Assembly: GCA_016699305.1 (NCBI GenBank)
Contig: CP064970.1
Location: 1,922,001 to 1,986,000 of the forward strand
Length of the DNA stretch: 64,000 bases
Reading direction: 5' to 3'
Source of the DNA: Alphaproteobacteria bacterium
GTDB taxonomy: Bacteria > Pseudomonadota > Alphaproteobacteria > GCA-016699305
Shown here in pieces: positions 16,465 to 25,115 of this stretch (its first letter is position 1; every line of letters starts with the position of its first letter). Both the position numbers and the translations under genes were made by a program. Under the pieces are notes generated by a model, which was not told where the DNA came from, did no database searches, and saw only the letters and a program-made list of their open reading frames with translations.

Positions 16465-17100
16465 TTACTGGCTGACCAGAATTTCTTGGAATAACACATC
16501 GCGCACCTTGATAGGTTTTGTGACGGCGTTTGTGCGCAAGACCAATTCCTCACGCAGTCGATCGATGCCCGCAGAGCCACGGAAATCGTCCATGCGCAAT
16601 TCACGCAGATAGATCTGGAATTGGTCCACGATGCGGGGCTTCATCTTCTCCAAAGCCGCGGCTTCTTCGGGCTTACTGACTTCCATGCTAATCTTGACCT
16701 TCAGAAAGAGACGGCGATTGCCTTCGGTTGACAGATTGATGATAAGATCGCCGAGACTGAAATAGACTGGATCCGTCTTAACGGCATGGGCCTTGTCGCC
16801 GCCTTCGGTGCCGCCCGATTCGCCGCCTTCGGCGGCGGGTTTATCCTTGTGTCCGCCGATGACCCCCGTGGCCACCAAGCCACCCACGCCACCTCCCAGC
16901 AAGACCACCAAGGCCACGGCGGCAATAATGATGAGCTTCTTTTTTTTCTTTTTTCGCAGAATCTCTTGGGCTGCGCCCTCGGCTTCCGCCTCGCCGCCTT
17001 CGCCTTCCTTGGCGCCTCCTTTGGAGTCCTTATCCCCGGCCGATTTGGCCTTGGGGTCGTCGGCTTCCTTGGGTTCTTTTTCTGCTTTCTTATTAGCCAC
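16465..17100 (-). CDS. fliL: Flagellar basal-body protein FliL
   Basis: 211 residues. A long Lys/Glu/Gly-rich cytoplasmic tail (1-53) ends in a KKKKKK run, followed by one membrane helix (LIIIAAVALVVLLGGGVGGLV) and a periplasmic stomatin-like FliL domain (YFSLGDLIINLSTEGNRRLFLKVKISMEV, then IRVRDVLFQEI-like ending). FliL encircles the stator units. It opens the four-gene cluster; a CtrA-like site lies 70 bases upstream. The spacing to fliM is 17 bases. Confidence 0.93.
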   Translation of the reverse strand: MANKKAEKEPKEADDPKAKSAGDKDSKGGAKEGEGGEAEAEGAAQEILRKKKKKKLIIIAAVALVVLLGGGVGGLVATGVIGGHKDKPAAEGGESGGTEGGDKAHAVKTDPVYFSLGDLIINLSTEGNRRLFLKVKISMEVSKPEEAAALEKMKPRIVDQFQIYLRELRMDDFRGSAGIDRLREELVLRTNAVTKPIKVRDVLFQEILVSQ

Positions 17101-17169
17101 AGCCTACTCCCATGCGCAGTTGTGCGCGCGATCCACGCCCTCTTATCTTTCTTGATAGAGGTGAAATGG

Positions 17170-17184
17170 TTAAAGCGGGGTTAG
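17170..17184 (-). promoter_or_regulatory. CtrA-like site upstream of fliL
   Basis: Read on the minus strand: CTAA, seven bases, TTAA, followed by C (one mismatch to TTAA-N7-TTAA). It lies 70-84 bases upstream of the fliL ATG. CtrA drives early flagellar operons in several alphaproteobacteria, so the position makes sense; binding is inferred. Confidence 0.4.
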
Positions 17185-17200
17185 GATGAGCAGGCGAGCC

Positions 17201-18361
17201 TCAAGAATTTCCGTTGCGCCATTTTTCCAGCCAGGCCGGGAAATCCTCGGGGGGCATGGGGCGGCCCATGTAATAGCCTTGGGCTAGATCGCATTGTCGT
17301 TCGGCCAAAAGATTCCAGACTCGGGCATCTTCAACGCCTTCGGCTACGATCTCAAGGCCCAGATTGTGGCCCAACGCGATGATTGTGTTCACGATGACGC
17401 TGCATCCCTTGTTGCTGGCCATATCCAGAACAAAGGACTTGTCGATCTTCATCTCGCTAAAAGGCATGCGCTGCAGCTCTTTCAGAGACGAATAACCAAT
17501 GCCGAAATCATCGATGGCCACGCCGATGCCGCGTAGGCGCATCCGCACCAGCACGTCCAGGGTCCTGGTGGTGTCGCGCATGGCTTCGGTTTCGGTGACT
17601 TCAAGAATGATCCGCTCGGCAGGCAGATTGTGTTGCTCACAAAGCAGTCCTACCCTTTCGGGCAAACTCAAATCCAACAAGGCGCTGGCGGGCATGTTGA
17701 TCGAGACATTGATAGCCTCGCCTTGGGCATGCCATTTGGCGGCCTGGGTAATTCCCATCACCATGACCCGCTCGGTCATTTGTCCCATCAGTCCTTCTTC
17801 GCTGATCTGATCCAGAAAATCGGAAGGAGGCAGAACCCCGCGCGTGGGATGGTTCCAGCGCACAAGGGCCTCGACCCCACGGACTCGCCGCGTCGCAATT
17901 TCAATAAGAGGCTGGTAATAAAGAATAATTTGTCCTGTCGCGATGGCTTGAGATAAGTCCGCTCCCGGCGGTGCTTTGGTGTCAGAGCCGATCAATTGAT
18001 CCAAAGTGGCGCGCAGCAGCGTGATATCAATGGGTTTTTCGAAGACAGTTACAACATCCAGTCCGTGGGCGCTGCCCAGACGGCGTGCGCTGTTCAGTAC
18101 GCGAGGATCGCTGCCGCTCATCAGAATCACCTTGGCACTTTTGACCTGCTCGGCCAGATAGCGCAGCATTTCGACACCATCCGTGCCAGGCATCATCAGA
18201 TCCAGCATGATGGCATCGGGAGTGAAGGATGCCAACAGGCCGGGGACGGAGTCCGGATTGCTCAGTGTTTTGACCTCAACGCCACGGTCGGCGGCGATCT
18301 CCGCGATGGTTTCGCAGATATCCACTTCGTCATCAATGACCAAAAGGCGCAGAGTTGTCAT
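17201..18361 (-). CDS. Response regulator with EAL c-di-GMP phosphodiesterase domain
   Basis: 386 residues from ATG 18361 (GGTGGAG upstream; an in-frame start 21 bases earlier is weaker). The receiver domain ~4-122 has the IDDE acidic pair, phospho-acceptor Asp in MLDLMMP near residue 54 and Lys in FEKP. The EAL domain ~140-380 keeps VEALVRW, the metal-binding ETE in VTETEAM, DDFGIGYSSL, KIDKSF and EGVED, so it should hydrolyse c-di-GMP rather than be a degenerate sensor. It is 96 bases downstream of the hybrid kinase on the same strand, hence a likely phosphorelay partner, and next to the flagellar genes, suggesting motility control. Confidence 0.9.
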   Translation of the reverse strand: MTTLRLLVIDDEVDICETIAEIAADRGVEVKTLSNPDSVPGLLASFTPDAIMLDLMMPGTDGVEMLRYLAEQVKSAKVILMSGSDPRVLNSARRLGSAHGLDVVTVFEKPIDITLLRATLDQLIGSDTKAPPGADLSQAIATGQIILYYQPLIEIATRRVRGVEALVRWNHPTRGVLPPSDFLDQISEEGLMGQMTERVMVMGITQAAKWHAQGEAINVSINMPASALLDLSLPERVGLLCEQHNLPAERIILEVTETEAMRDTTRTLDVLVRMRLRGIGVAIDDFGIGYSSLKELQRMPFSEMKIDKSFVLDMASNKGCSVIVNTIIALGHNLGLEIVAEGVEDARVWNLLAERQCDLAQGYYMGRPMPPEDFPAWLEKWRNGNS

Positions 18362-18457
18362 GGTCGTCTCCACCGGCCACATGCGACCGGAGCATCAGCC
18401 GAGTGTGACCTGGAATCGGTTAGCATTCGGTTTACAACCGAGGGCCTCATCTGCATT

Positions 18458-21196
18458 TTATGTCGATCCTTGGGGGCTTGAGGGAAGATTCTCCGCTTCC
18501 TGGAGCTGCCTGGCGATGGCGCGCCGGACATCTTGGGGCGTATAAGGCTTATCAATGACCGGCACCGCTGTGCGCGCCAGAAAATCGTGGACATGTGGGC
18601 TGAGGGTGTCGCCGGTTGCGAAAAGAATGCGGCGTAGATACATCGGAAAGTTTTTTTGTAATGCGTCATATAGTCCCGGTCCATCCAAGACAGGCATACG
18701 CAGATCGCTAACGATGAGGTCATAGCCGTTCGTGGCCAGTTTTTGTAAGGCAACCTCGCCATTTTCGGCGATATCGCAGCTGTGTCCATCGGGCGCGAGC
18801 AAATCGCTCAGAGTCTGGGCAATCTCTATTTCATCGTCAACCAGCAATAGACGTTTGGGGGACATGCTTGCGATGGGGGCAATGGCGGGTTTGGCCGCTT
18901 CGACATCGTCGCCATAACTATCCTCTTGGCCGTGATAGACGGGCAAGCGGATGATGAAGGTGGCCCCGCCACCGGGTGTTTCATCCAACAACAGACGTCC
19001 GCCATGGCTTTCGACGATATTCAGGCTCAGCGACAATCCGATACCCGTCCCCGAGCCTGCGGGTTTGGTGGTGAAGAATGGTTCGAAGATGCGCGTACGA
19101 ATCTCGGGAGGAATACCAGGGCCATTATCCGAGACGACGATCTCTATCTCGCCCGTCTGAGGCAGACTTCGTGTGACGAGGTTCAGCGTGTGGGCACCTG
19201 GCAAAGCTTGCATGGCTTGCTGTGAGTTGACGACCAGGTTGGTGACCACTTGGCTAAGCTGGTCGCCATCGGCATAAACCGTTGGAAGATTAGGATCCAT
19301 TTCCAATTTTAGGGTGACGTTGTTGGTGCGCAGTTGATATCCCAGCAGTTCTACCACGCCCTCGACGATGGGATTGAGTTTGACCTCGTGGCGCTCGGGC
19401 GGTTTGCGCCTTGCCAGGGCCAGGAAGCTACGCACAATGCGGGTACAACGCTCCACGGCCTTCTTGATCTTCTCGGCGCGACCGATGATCTTGGCATCGC
19501 TGGAGCCCTCCAACAGCAATGTCGCCTGCCCGACGGCCACAGAGAGCGGATTGTTCAGTTCATGCGCCACGCCAGCCAACAGGCCTCCCAGTGCCGCCAT
19601 TTTCTCACTTTGCAGCAGGGCTTCGCGCTGCTTGGCAATTTCTTCTTCGGCGTGTTTGCGTTCGCTCAGGTCATTGATTCCGACCACGGCTGCAGCCTCG
19701 CGCTCATAGATGATCGGACGTCCCAAAAGCGAGGCGGGCAGGGGGGTGCTATCGCTGCGTAGCAAGGTAATCTCTGGCAATTCCGCAGGCCGTCCCGAAG
19801 CCAGATCGTGCAACATCGGTTGCAAGTCTTCTTGATTGGCGCAGAAGTGACGCAAAGAATGCTCACGCAAATTCTCGATAGGAATGCCGAACATGACGGC
19901 CGCGCTTTCAGTGGCGAAGAGCAAGGCGCCGTCGCTGCTACGAATAATGATAACTGGAACAGGGTGCGCTTCGGCTATGCTACGAAAGCGTGTTTCGCTG
20001 GCTTTTAAGGCGACCTCGGCACGTTTCTTTTCGCTGATATCTCCCGTCGATCCGACCAGGCGCAAGATGCGTCCGGTGCTGTGATCGCGTAAGGCCACGG
20101 CGGTGGTGTATAACCAACGCTGGCGGCCATCTTGGCGAACAAGACGATATTCGATGCTGATGGACCGGCGGTTGCTGCGGCGAAACTGACGCCATATCCG
20201 CAAAACGCGCCGCGCATCGGGCGGATAAATCAGATGTAGCCAGCAGCGCAGACCGGCAAATCCCGGCGGCAGACTGCTGCCAATGATGGATTTCAAGCGG
20301 TCCGAGAAATAGGTGTTGCCATCTGTCAGGTTCCATTCATACAGGCCCTCATTCGCGCCCTGAGCCGCCAATGAAAAGCGTTCGTTGCTAATGGCCAACG
20401 CACGCTCCTTGGCTTCTTGTCGGTTGGCGAACTGGCTGGCGATGACCACGGCAAAGACCATGGCGGCCAAAGACGTGGTGAAATGCATCAGATTCAAATT
20501 GGCGAGATGGACGTTTAACAGCCCCATGTCTTTCAAAGGTGCTTCCAGCATACCGACGAACAAGATGGCGAAGGCCAATAGATGCGTCTCACTGCTGGGA
20601 ACGCGGTGAATAAAGGCCAACGCTCCTGCCCAAAGGATCACCAAGCTGCCCAAAATAATGGCATATTTCAAAATACCAATATTGATATAGAAGGACGGAC
20701 TGAACAGAATTGCCCACATGAACAGAACGATAAACATCAGCAAGGCAATCTGCAGCACAATCTGCATAGGGCTGTTCTTATTATAGAATTCTAAGAATTT
20801 CATCGTAAAGACAACGCTTGAGGCGTAGAACAAAGCCATGGCCGCCTTTTTGATGATCTCTTTGCTCATGGTTTCGGTATAGCTGTTCTCGCCCATGAAC
20901 AAATCTAAGGCCCCCATATTCACAGACAACGATAAAAGCATGGAAATCAAAAAGATATGGCTGCTATCGCGCACCACGATCCAGATAAAAAACAAATACA
21001 AGCACGCTGTCAGCATAATTCCATAGAAGATTCCTAGCGTGAAGGCGGGTGAGGCCACAGAGGACACGCTGGGGATATGCACCATGGATTGCGCCCATGC
21101 GGCGGTCGGGCAAATTCCGGCCAGCATCGCCAACCCCAGCAGGACTAGCCATGTTCGAGCACGGAATTCGGGCATGACGGAATAAGGATCCCTCAT
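18458..21196 (-). CDS. 7TM hybrid sensor histidine kinase with two PAS domains and a C-terminal receiver
   Basis: About 912 residues from ATG 21196 (ATG 21175 is equally possible). Order: signal peptide ending AAWAQS, seven membrane helices (~50-255), PAS/PAC domain ~270-392 ending GDISEKKRAE, a second PAS ~400-515, HisKA with phospho-acceptor His545 in GVAHELNNP, ATPase with VVNSQQA (N box), DNGPGIP and GTGIGLSLS, and a receiver ~780-900 with Asp831 in SDLRMP and Lys in IDKP. The N-terminal block resembles the 7TMR-DISM class without an obvious extracellular sensor domain. The HELNNPL form places it with NtrB-like kinases. It probably signals to the adjacent REC-EAL protein. Confidence 0.9.
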   Translation of the reverse strand: MRDPYSVMPEFRARTWLVLLGLAMLAGICPTAAWAQSMVHIPSVSSVASPAFTLGIFYGIMLTACLYLFFIWIVVRDSSHIFLISMLLSLSVNMGALDLFMGENSYTETMSKEIIKKAAMALFYASSVVFTMKFLEFYNKNSPMQIVLQIALLMFIVLFMWAILFSPSFYINIGILKYAIILGSLVILWAGALAFIHRVPSSETHLLAFAILFVGMLEAPLKDMGLLNVHLANLNLMHFTTSLAAMVFAVVIASQFANRQEAKERALAISNERFSLAAQGANEGLYEWNLTDGNTYFSDRLKSIIGSSLPPGFAGLRCWLHLIYPPDARRVLRIWRQFRRSNRRSISIEYRLVRQDGRQRWLYTTAVALRDHSTGRILRLVGSTGDISEKKRAEVALKASETRFRSIAEAHPVPVIIIRSSDGALLFATESAAVMFGIPIENLREHSLRHFCANQEDLQPMLHDLASGRPAELPEITLLRSDSTPLPASLLGRPIIYEREAAAVVGINDLSERKHAEEEIAKQREALLQSEKMAALGGLLAGVAHELNNPLSVAVGQATLLLEGSSDAKIIGRAEKIKKAVERCTRIVRSFLALARRKPPERHEVKLNPIVEGVVELLGYQLRTNNVTLKLEMDPNLPTVYADGDQLSQVVTNLVVNSQQAMQALPGAHTLNLVTRSLPQTGEIEIVVSDNGPGIPPEIRTRIFEPFFTTKPAGSGTGIGLSLSLNIVESHGGRLLLDETPGGGATFIIRLPVYHGQEDSYGDDVEAAKPAIAPIASMSPKRLLLVDDEIEIAQTLSDLLAPDGHSCDIAENGEVALQKLATNGYDLIVSDLRMPVLDGPGLYDALQKNFPMYLRRILFATGDTLSPHVHDFLARTAVPVIDKPYTPQDVRRAIARQLQEAENLPSSPQGST

Positions 21197-21480
21197 GCGG
21201 GTTAATGTCGCCGCAAAACCTGAAAAAAGCTTGAAGATGGAATGCCAAGTCAGTGGCTTTGCCGGAAAAAATCCTTCAGCAAGGCGGTGGGCTTGGGGCA
21301 GGGGATGGCGGCAATGCGTGGATAGCCAGACGGGACCGGGGCCATTACATGATTCGGAATCTGTTGCGCCTGGGCCGCGCACAAAACTGCAAGGATATGT
21401 TGACAAGCCGTGCTTGGCGGCTTATCAGAAGCGGGACAAGCTAAAGCGCATCCGTCCCTATCGGTCGGGCATTGCTTTAG

Positions 21481-21567
21481 GCCCAGGTGGCGGAATTGGT
21501 AGACGCGCAGGTTTCAGGTACCTGTGGCAGAAATGCCGTGGAAGTTCGAGTCTTCTCCTGGGCACCA
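21481..21567 (+). tRNA. tRNA-Leu (CAG)
   Basis: 87 bases with encoded CCA. The acceptor GCCCAGG pairs with CCTGGGC, the anticodon loop TTCAGGT gives CAG, a long variable arm is present, and the T-loop is GTTCGAGT. An AT-rich islet begins immediately 3' of it, a common position for integrated elements. Confidence 0.97.
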
Positions 21568-21802
21568 TAATTGAGTTATCGGCACTCAAGAGCCGAAAAA
21601 ACCTGAAAGGACGGGAGGTTAGCACAGTTCGATAACCCTCGTTTTTTCGGTATCTGAGTTTCTCGTCAAAGGCGAGTTTTAGGACTGTTTTTTGGGCTAC
21701 GAGGTCGCCAGAAACCCAGAGTTTCTGCGGATTTTCGAGAAAATTAAGGGCAGTTCTATAAATTTTCTGAAAACGTCGTGCAAATCTGATTAAGGGGTTC
21801 TT

Positions 21803-22381
21803 GTGGACATTTTTTCAGCCATTAAAAACCGCAGAAGTTCTCGAACTTTTATTGAGAAAAAAATATCTCAGGAGATGTTGGAGAAATTAATTTATTATGC
21901 TTCTCTCGCTCCTTCGCCCAAAAACAGACAGCCTTGGAAAGCTATTTTGCTACAAGATAGCTACAAGGACGAATTTGTAACCTTCTCTTTTGCGTGTATT
22001 GAATCTCTGAAAAAACAAGAAAGGAGGTTTGGAAGTCTGGAAATCAGTTTAAACGCGATGAAAGAAGCGGATAGTCTTTTTATCATTTATAATCCTTTTT
22101 GGGAAGAAAGCCCATCAGAAGAAAAGACCCGTTGGCAGGAATGTGATCTACAAGCCATTGGGGCTATGGTTGAGAACTTAATACTGTCAGCAACGGCCTG
22201 TGATATTGGTTCATTATGGATCAATGATTTTCGGTTTATTAAAAAGGAAATTCAAGACTGGCTTGTCCTACGAGAAGATATTATAGCTATAGTTGCACTA
22301 GGTTATATGCCATCTCTTCCTTTTTCAAAACGCAGGAAATCAATTCAAGATATTCTCGAAGTCAGGCAGAAAAAGCAGTGA
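21803..22381 (+). CDS. Nitroreductase-family flavoprotein
   Basis: 192 residues. The FMN-binding signature AIKNRRSSRTFIEKKIS is at the N-terminus, SLAPSPKNRQPWKAILL near 32-48, and the later ENLILSATACDIGSLWIND and ALGYMP segments complete the nitroreductase fold. These enzymes reduce nitro groups, quinones or related electron acceptors with NAD(P)H; the substrate here cannot be read from sequence. GTG start at 21803 with AAGGGG just upstream. It is AT-rich, unlike flanking core genes, and is the first gene of the tRNA-Leu islet. Confidence 0.85.
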   Translation: MDIFSAIKNRRSSRTFIEKKISQEMLEKLIYYASLAPSPKNRQPWKAILLQDSYKDEFVTFSFACIESLKKQERRFGSLEISLNAMKEADSLFIIYNPFWEESPSEEKTRWQECDLQAIGAMVENLILSATACDIGSLWINDFRFIKKEIQDWLVLREDIIAIVALGYMPSLPFSKRRKSIQDILEVRQKKQ

Positions 22382-22424
22382 TTGCGCTTTCGTTTTTATA
22401 GAGAGCCCTTTAAGAACGGGCCCC

Positions 22425-22493
22425 ACTCAACCATTGTGTTAATCACTTCGTGGGCGCCCTCATAGTTTGATATAATTCCATTTGGGCGCACCA
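22425..22493. repeat. Islet repeat, copy 1 (diverged, core only)
   Basis: 69 bases beginning ACTCAACCATTGTG and ending GCGCACCA. It matches the cores of the copies at 23713-23782 and in 25116-25270 with a handful of changes and one gap. Flanks differ from the other copies: to the right it runs straight into a large inverted repeat. Confidence 0.85.
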
Positions 22494-22560
22494 GCCTTCG
22501 CTCACTGCGTGAGCTACGGCTCGGCTAGCCAATACTATCCGGCGCAGTGAGCGAAGGCTG
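22492..22560. repeat. Large perfect inverted repeat (18-bp arms)
   Basis: CAGCCTTCGCTCACTGCG at 22492-22509 is repeated as an exact reverse complement at 22543-22560, with a 33-base centre that contains smaller nested hairpins (GAGC-TACG-GCTC). No T-run follows, so it is not a simple terminator. It lies between repeat copy 1 and the GIY-YIG gene. Confidence 0.9.
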
Positions 22561-22629
22561 CCGCGCCGAAGTTGCGATTTGCCGCGCCAGGGCGTTGCCA
22601 TCTTTCCGCAAGACAGATACTCTCCCTTT

Positions 22630-22866
22630 ATGAAATATGTCTATATCCTGCACAGCGAAACAGGCGAGCATTTTTATGTCGGCGTAACGGACGATTTGCG
22701 GGCAAGGCTCAAAATGCACAACGCAGGAAATGTTCCACACACATCAAAATATAAACCATGGAATCTAAAAACCTATACGGCGTTTTCAGATGAAGACCAA
22801 GCTTTTGCTTTTGAGAGGTATCTCAAATCGCCATCAGGCAGGGCGTTTGCGAAGAAACGATTGTGA
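22630..22866 (+). CDS. Single-domain GIY-YIG endonuclease-like protein
   Basis: 78 residues from the ATG at 22630. The motif appears as YVYILHSETGEHFYVGVTDDLRARL (GIY as YVY, YIG as YVG, with catalytic Arg in the LRARL helix), followed by HNAGNVPHTSKYKPW and the catalytic-type Glu in AFERYLKS. This is the small UPF0213/UvrC-like type whose role is generally unknown; some members are linked to DNA repair or mobile DNA. An upstream ATG at 22579 would add 17 residues with poor codon match. It follows the large inverted repeat by 70 bases. Confidence 0.85.
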   Translation: MKYVYILHSETGEHFYVGVTDDLRARLKMHNAGNVPHTSKYKPWNLKTYTAFSDEDQAFAFERYLKSPSGRAFAKKRL

Positions 22867-22885
22867 TTGGAACTGAGTCATAAAA

Positions 22886-23611
22886 ATGGGAGAATACAAA
22901 ATGCGGAATCTTCTTGAAACGTTTGAAGAAGACATGAAGAGTTGGTTAGAAATAAGCGAGTTTTTACGGCGATATGAAGAAGTACACTCTTACATTCGAA
23001 GAGATCAAGATGGGATTAAAAATTTTAGATTGGGGAAAGGTTGCTTAAAGAAATTTAGAGATGAGCTTACGCCCTGCAAGAGATTCATCAAAACCCATCA
23101 AGAGCAATACGTACAAATCAGATCTCCTTTGAACAGCATCTACCCAGATTGTTTTGTTAAGGACAGAAATGGTTCAGAAAAAGAAATTGAAATCACTATT
23201 ACACAAGGGGCTGAACGAACTGTTTTAATGCAAGAGTTGAACGAAAAAGGGGATGGTATAGGGTTTATGGGCCTTACGGATGAAGAACCATACGCTGCTC
23301 ACAGAGAAGCAATGAAGCTAGAAGCAATGGAGCAACACCAAAGCGCATATTCTACGGAGCAGGCAATACAATGTGCTGTTAAATCAATACATATATGTGT
23401 TAAAAAAAAGAACAAGCCTAGAGCAGATGGGCTTGTCAGGAGAAGAGACATTTTACTTATCGAACATCACCTTCTTACTTTGTCTCTCGCCAATTGGAAA
23501 GTTAACATGTCAAAACTTAAGAAAGCGGCGCAGTCATCAGAATTTAGAGAGGTTTATTTAGTCGGGTTGACTGGTGAATGCGGAGATACTTGTTGGCCTT
23601 TAAAATCTTAA
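22886..23611 (+). CDS. Unknown islet protein, possibly nuclease-like
   Basis: 241 residues, AT-rich, soluble, no signal peptide. ATG 22886 or 22901. The N-terminal 90 residues are helical and charged. The centre has SIYPDCFVKDRNGSEKEIEITIT, where PD, then E-I-E on a following strand, could be a PD-(D/E)xK nuclease core. The C-terminal part, with ILLIEHHLLTLSLANW and REVYLVGL, is hydrophobic-strand rich, as in such folds. This reading is tentative; I do not recognise the family. It starts 19 bases after the GIY-YIG stop and may be co-transcribed with it. Confidence 0.6.
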   Translation: MGEYKMRNLLETFEEDMKSWLEISEFLRRYEEVHSYIRRDQDGIKNFRLGKGCLKKFRDELTPCKRFIKTHQEQYVQIRSPLNSIYPDCFVKDRNGSEKEIEITITQGAERTVLMQELNEKGDGIGFMGLTDEEPYAAHREAMKLEAMEQHQSAYSTEQAIQCAVKSIHICVKKKNKPRADGLVRRRDILLIEHHLLTLSLANWKVNMSKLKKAAQSSEFREVYLVGLTGECGDTCWPLKS

Positions 23612-23670
23612 CAATTTGAATCCCTGATTGGAACCTGACCCCGCGCCGCTCTAAAAAACGGGCGCGTTCA

Positions 23671-23825
23671 TAGACGGCGGATTTTGCTGAAGATTATTTA
23701 GGGTTGCTCCACACTCAACCATTGTGTTAATCACTTCGTGAGTGCCCTCATAGTTCGATATCATTCCATTTGGGGGGCACCATCATGGTTCATCCAGCTT
23801 GGGTGCGGCCTTTCTCAGTCGGGCG
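23671..23825. repeat. Islet repeat, copy 2 (155 bp)
   Basis: Begins TAGACGGCGGATTTTGCTG and ends CAGTCGGGCG. Aligned without gaps to the copy at 25116-25270 it differs at about seven positions (~95% identity). The right 11 bases overlap the end of the truncated IS1-like reading frame on the minus strand. Confidence 0.92.
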
Positions 23826-23937
23826 TTGCCGTATAATTGCATCCGCATGACTTGCAGCGGTAGCGTTGCAGACCTCGCACAAATCCATTCCTGACATGCT
23901 CGGATGATCCGCATTTCTTGCAGGCTATTTCCATCAT
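23815..23937 (-). pseudogene. Truncated IS1-like InsA zinc-finger fragment
   Basis: 40 codons from ATG 23937, preceded by a strong AGGAGGGA site. The peptide carries two CxxC pairs in ACKKCGSSEHVRNGF and RYRCKSCGCNYT, the zinc-ribbon start of InsA-type transposases of the IS1 superfamily. It stops after NYTATPD where full-length proteins continue for another ~60 residues plus InsB. The stop falls exactly at the border of repeat copy 2, so the element appears to have been cut by the event that placed the repeat. Inactive as a transposase on its own. Confidence 0.65.
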
Positions 23938-24070
23938 GGCTCCCTCCTGTTTCGGGCTTCATCCATGACTTTCTACCAGCCAAATCCTTTTGTCTATCTT
24001 AAATTAACACTCTCATATTTTTATATCTGCGACAGGGGGTTAAGTAGTTCAATTCCATTTGGGGCTCTAC

Positions 24071-24949
24071 TCAAAAAGCAACAGCAAGTATATCGGGGTT
24101 CCATAAAGGAACTTGCCGCCGGACAGGTTCCTGCATACCGTCCCGCCAAAAGGTATAAGTCGCTGGAATTTTGCCCCCTTCGAACCCATAACCTGCGACA
24201 CAGCAGCCTTCTTGCGATGCGGCATGAATGATAACGGGGCCTTTATGTCCGTTATTTATGGCGGCAACAACGCGCAACGCTTTGTTCACAGCTTGGTCAA
24301 CAGATAGACCGTCTTCCATATAAATGGCTGTGCGTGCAGCAAGAGAAAAACGTGTTGCTATTTCCCCTGTCCATGTACAAAAAACGGCACCCTTGGGAAA
24401 AGCACAAAAACCCGCACCTGCTGTACAAGAATCTCCAAGTCGTCCTGGCAATTTTCCTCCCCATCCTGACGTGCTTGTTCCAACAAACCATTGATCTTGA
24501 CCATCCCAACTTATGCATCCAACTGTGTCATGTGTTAGCGGAGAACGATCATCTTTATTTTTTTCTGACGAGTTCGCTTTTTTTGCTTGGACGGAATCGG
24601 CGAATTTGTTGGCGCCAATTCCAACTAAATAATTATGAGGCGTTACACCTTTTTTTTGCTGTTTCCAAAGTTCTTGTGCAACAAGAAAAGGGTGTTGATA
24701 GCCTTGAAGGCATCCAACGCCAGCAGAAAGGAGATTTTGTCCAGACATAAGGCCCGCATCAAGCGTCACGTTCCCATCTCTATCGGGATAACCCGTTGTA
24801 CCGACCGAATCCAAGCCCGCATCTTCAACGGCGCAAATTCTTGCCTCAACAGCCTTAAGGGGATCTTTTTTTTGGGTTAGAATTTCTATGGCGCTTTTAA
24901 AGCCTATAAATTCTTTCCAACTTATGTCATCACAAGATAAGAGTAGCAA
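24071..24949 (-). CDS. Glycosylasparaginase-type Ntn hydrolase (N4-(beta-N-acetylglucosaminyl)-L-asparaginase / isoaspartyl peptidase family)
   Basis: 292 residues. The N-terminal half has DPLKAVEARICAVEDAGLDSVGTTGYPDRDG, and the autocleavage site is in LTHDTVGCISWD, where the Thr after HD becomes the nucleophile. Substrate-binding GTSTSGWGGKLPGRLGDS and GAGFCA follow. Enzymes of this family hydrolyse N-linked GlcNAc-Asn, Asn or isoaspartyl bonds. Here several usually non-Cys positions are Cys (GDSCTAGAG, EGCCVAGYG). No convincing export signal: the start (TTG 24949, GGAG 5 bases before) is uncertain and a short hydrophobic LLLLS stretch leads. It is bracketed by repeat copies 2 and 3 and runs opposite to the other islet genes. 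Confidence 0.85.
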   Translation of the reverse strand: MLLLSCDDISWKEFIGFKSAIEILTQKKDPLKAVEARICAVEDAGLDSVGTTGYPDRDGNVTLDAGLMSGQNLLSAGVGCLQGYQHPFLVAQELWKQQKKGVTPHNYLVGIGANKFADSVQAKKANSSEKNKDDRSPLTHDTVGCISWDGQDQWFVGTSTSGWGGKLPGRLGDSCTAGAGFCAFPKGAVFCTWTGEIATRFSLAARTAIYMEDGLSVDQAVNKALRVVAAINNGHKGPVIIHAASQEGCCVAGYGFEGGKIPATYTFWRDGMQEPVRRQVPLWNPDILAVAF

Positions 24950-25115
24950 AGTAATCTCCAGTTCCAGTTATGGTTGGCTTGCGAAAAGGATAGATCATAT
25001 TTTAGAAAAAGTCATTTCTAACGATGCTGAACTTCGCTAAATCGTTAAGATTTTAACCAAATTCAAACTTAAAAGGGAAGGCAAACTTATGTTCTTCAAA
25101 AAAAGGCTTCCGCAT

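Noticed and set aside
23713..23782. Islet repeat core as a tRNA or tRNA fragment (GTTCGAT and a terminal CACCA)
   Set aside because: Counting back from CCA, the T-stem and acceptor stem do not pair and no anticodon arm forms; the resemblance is limited to two short strings.
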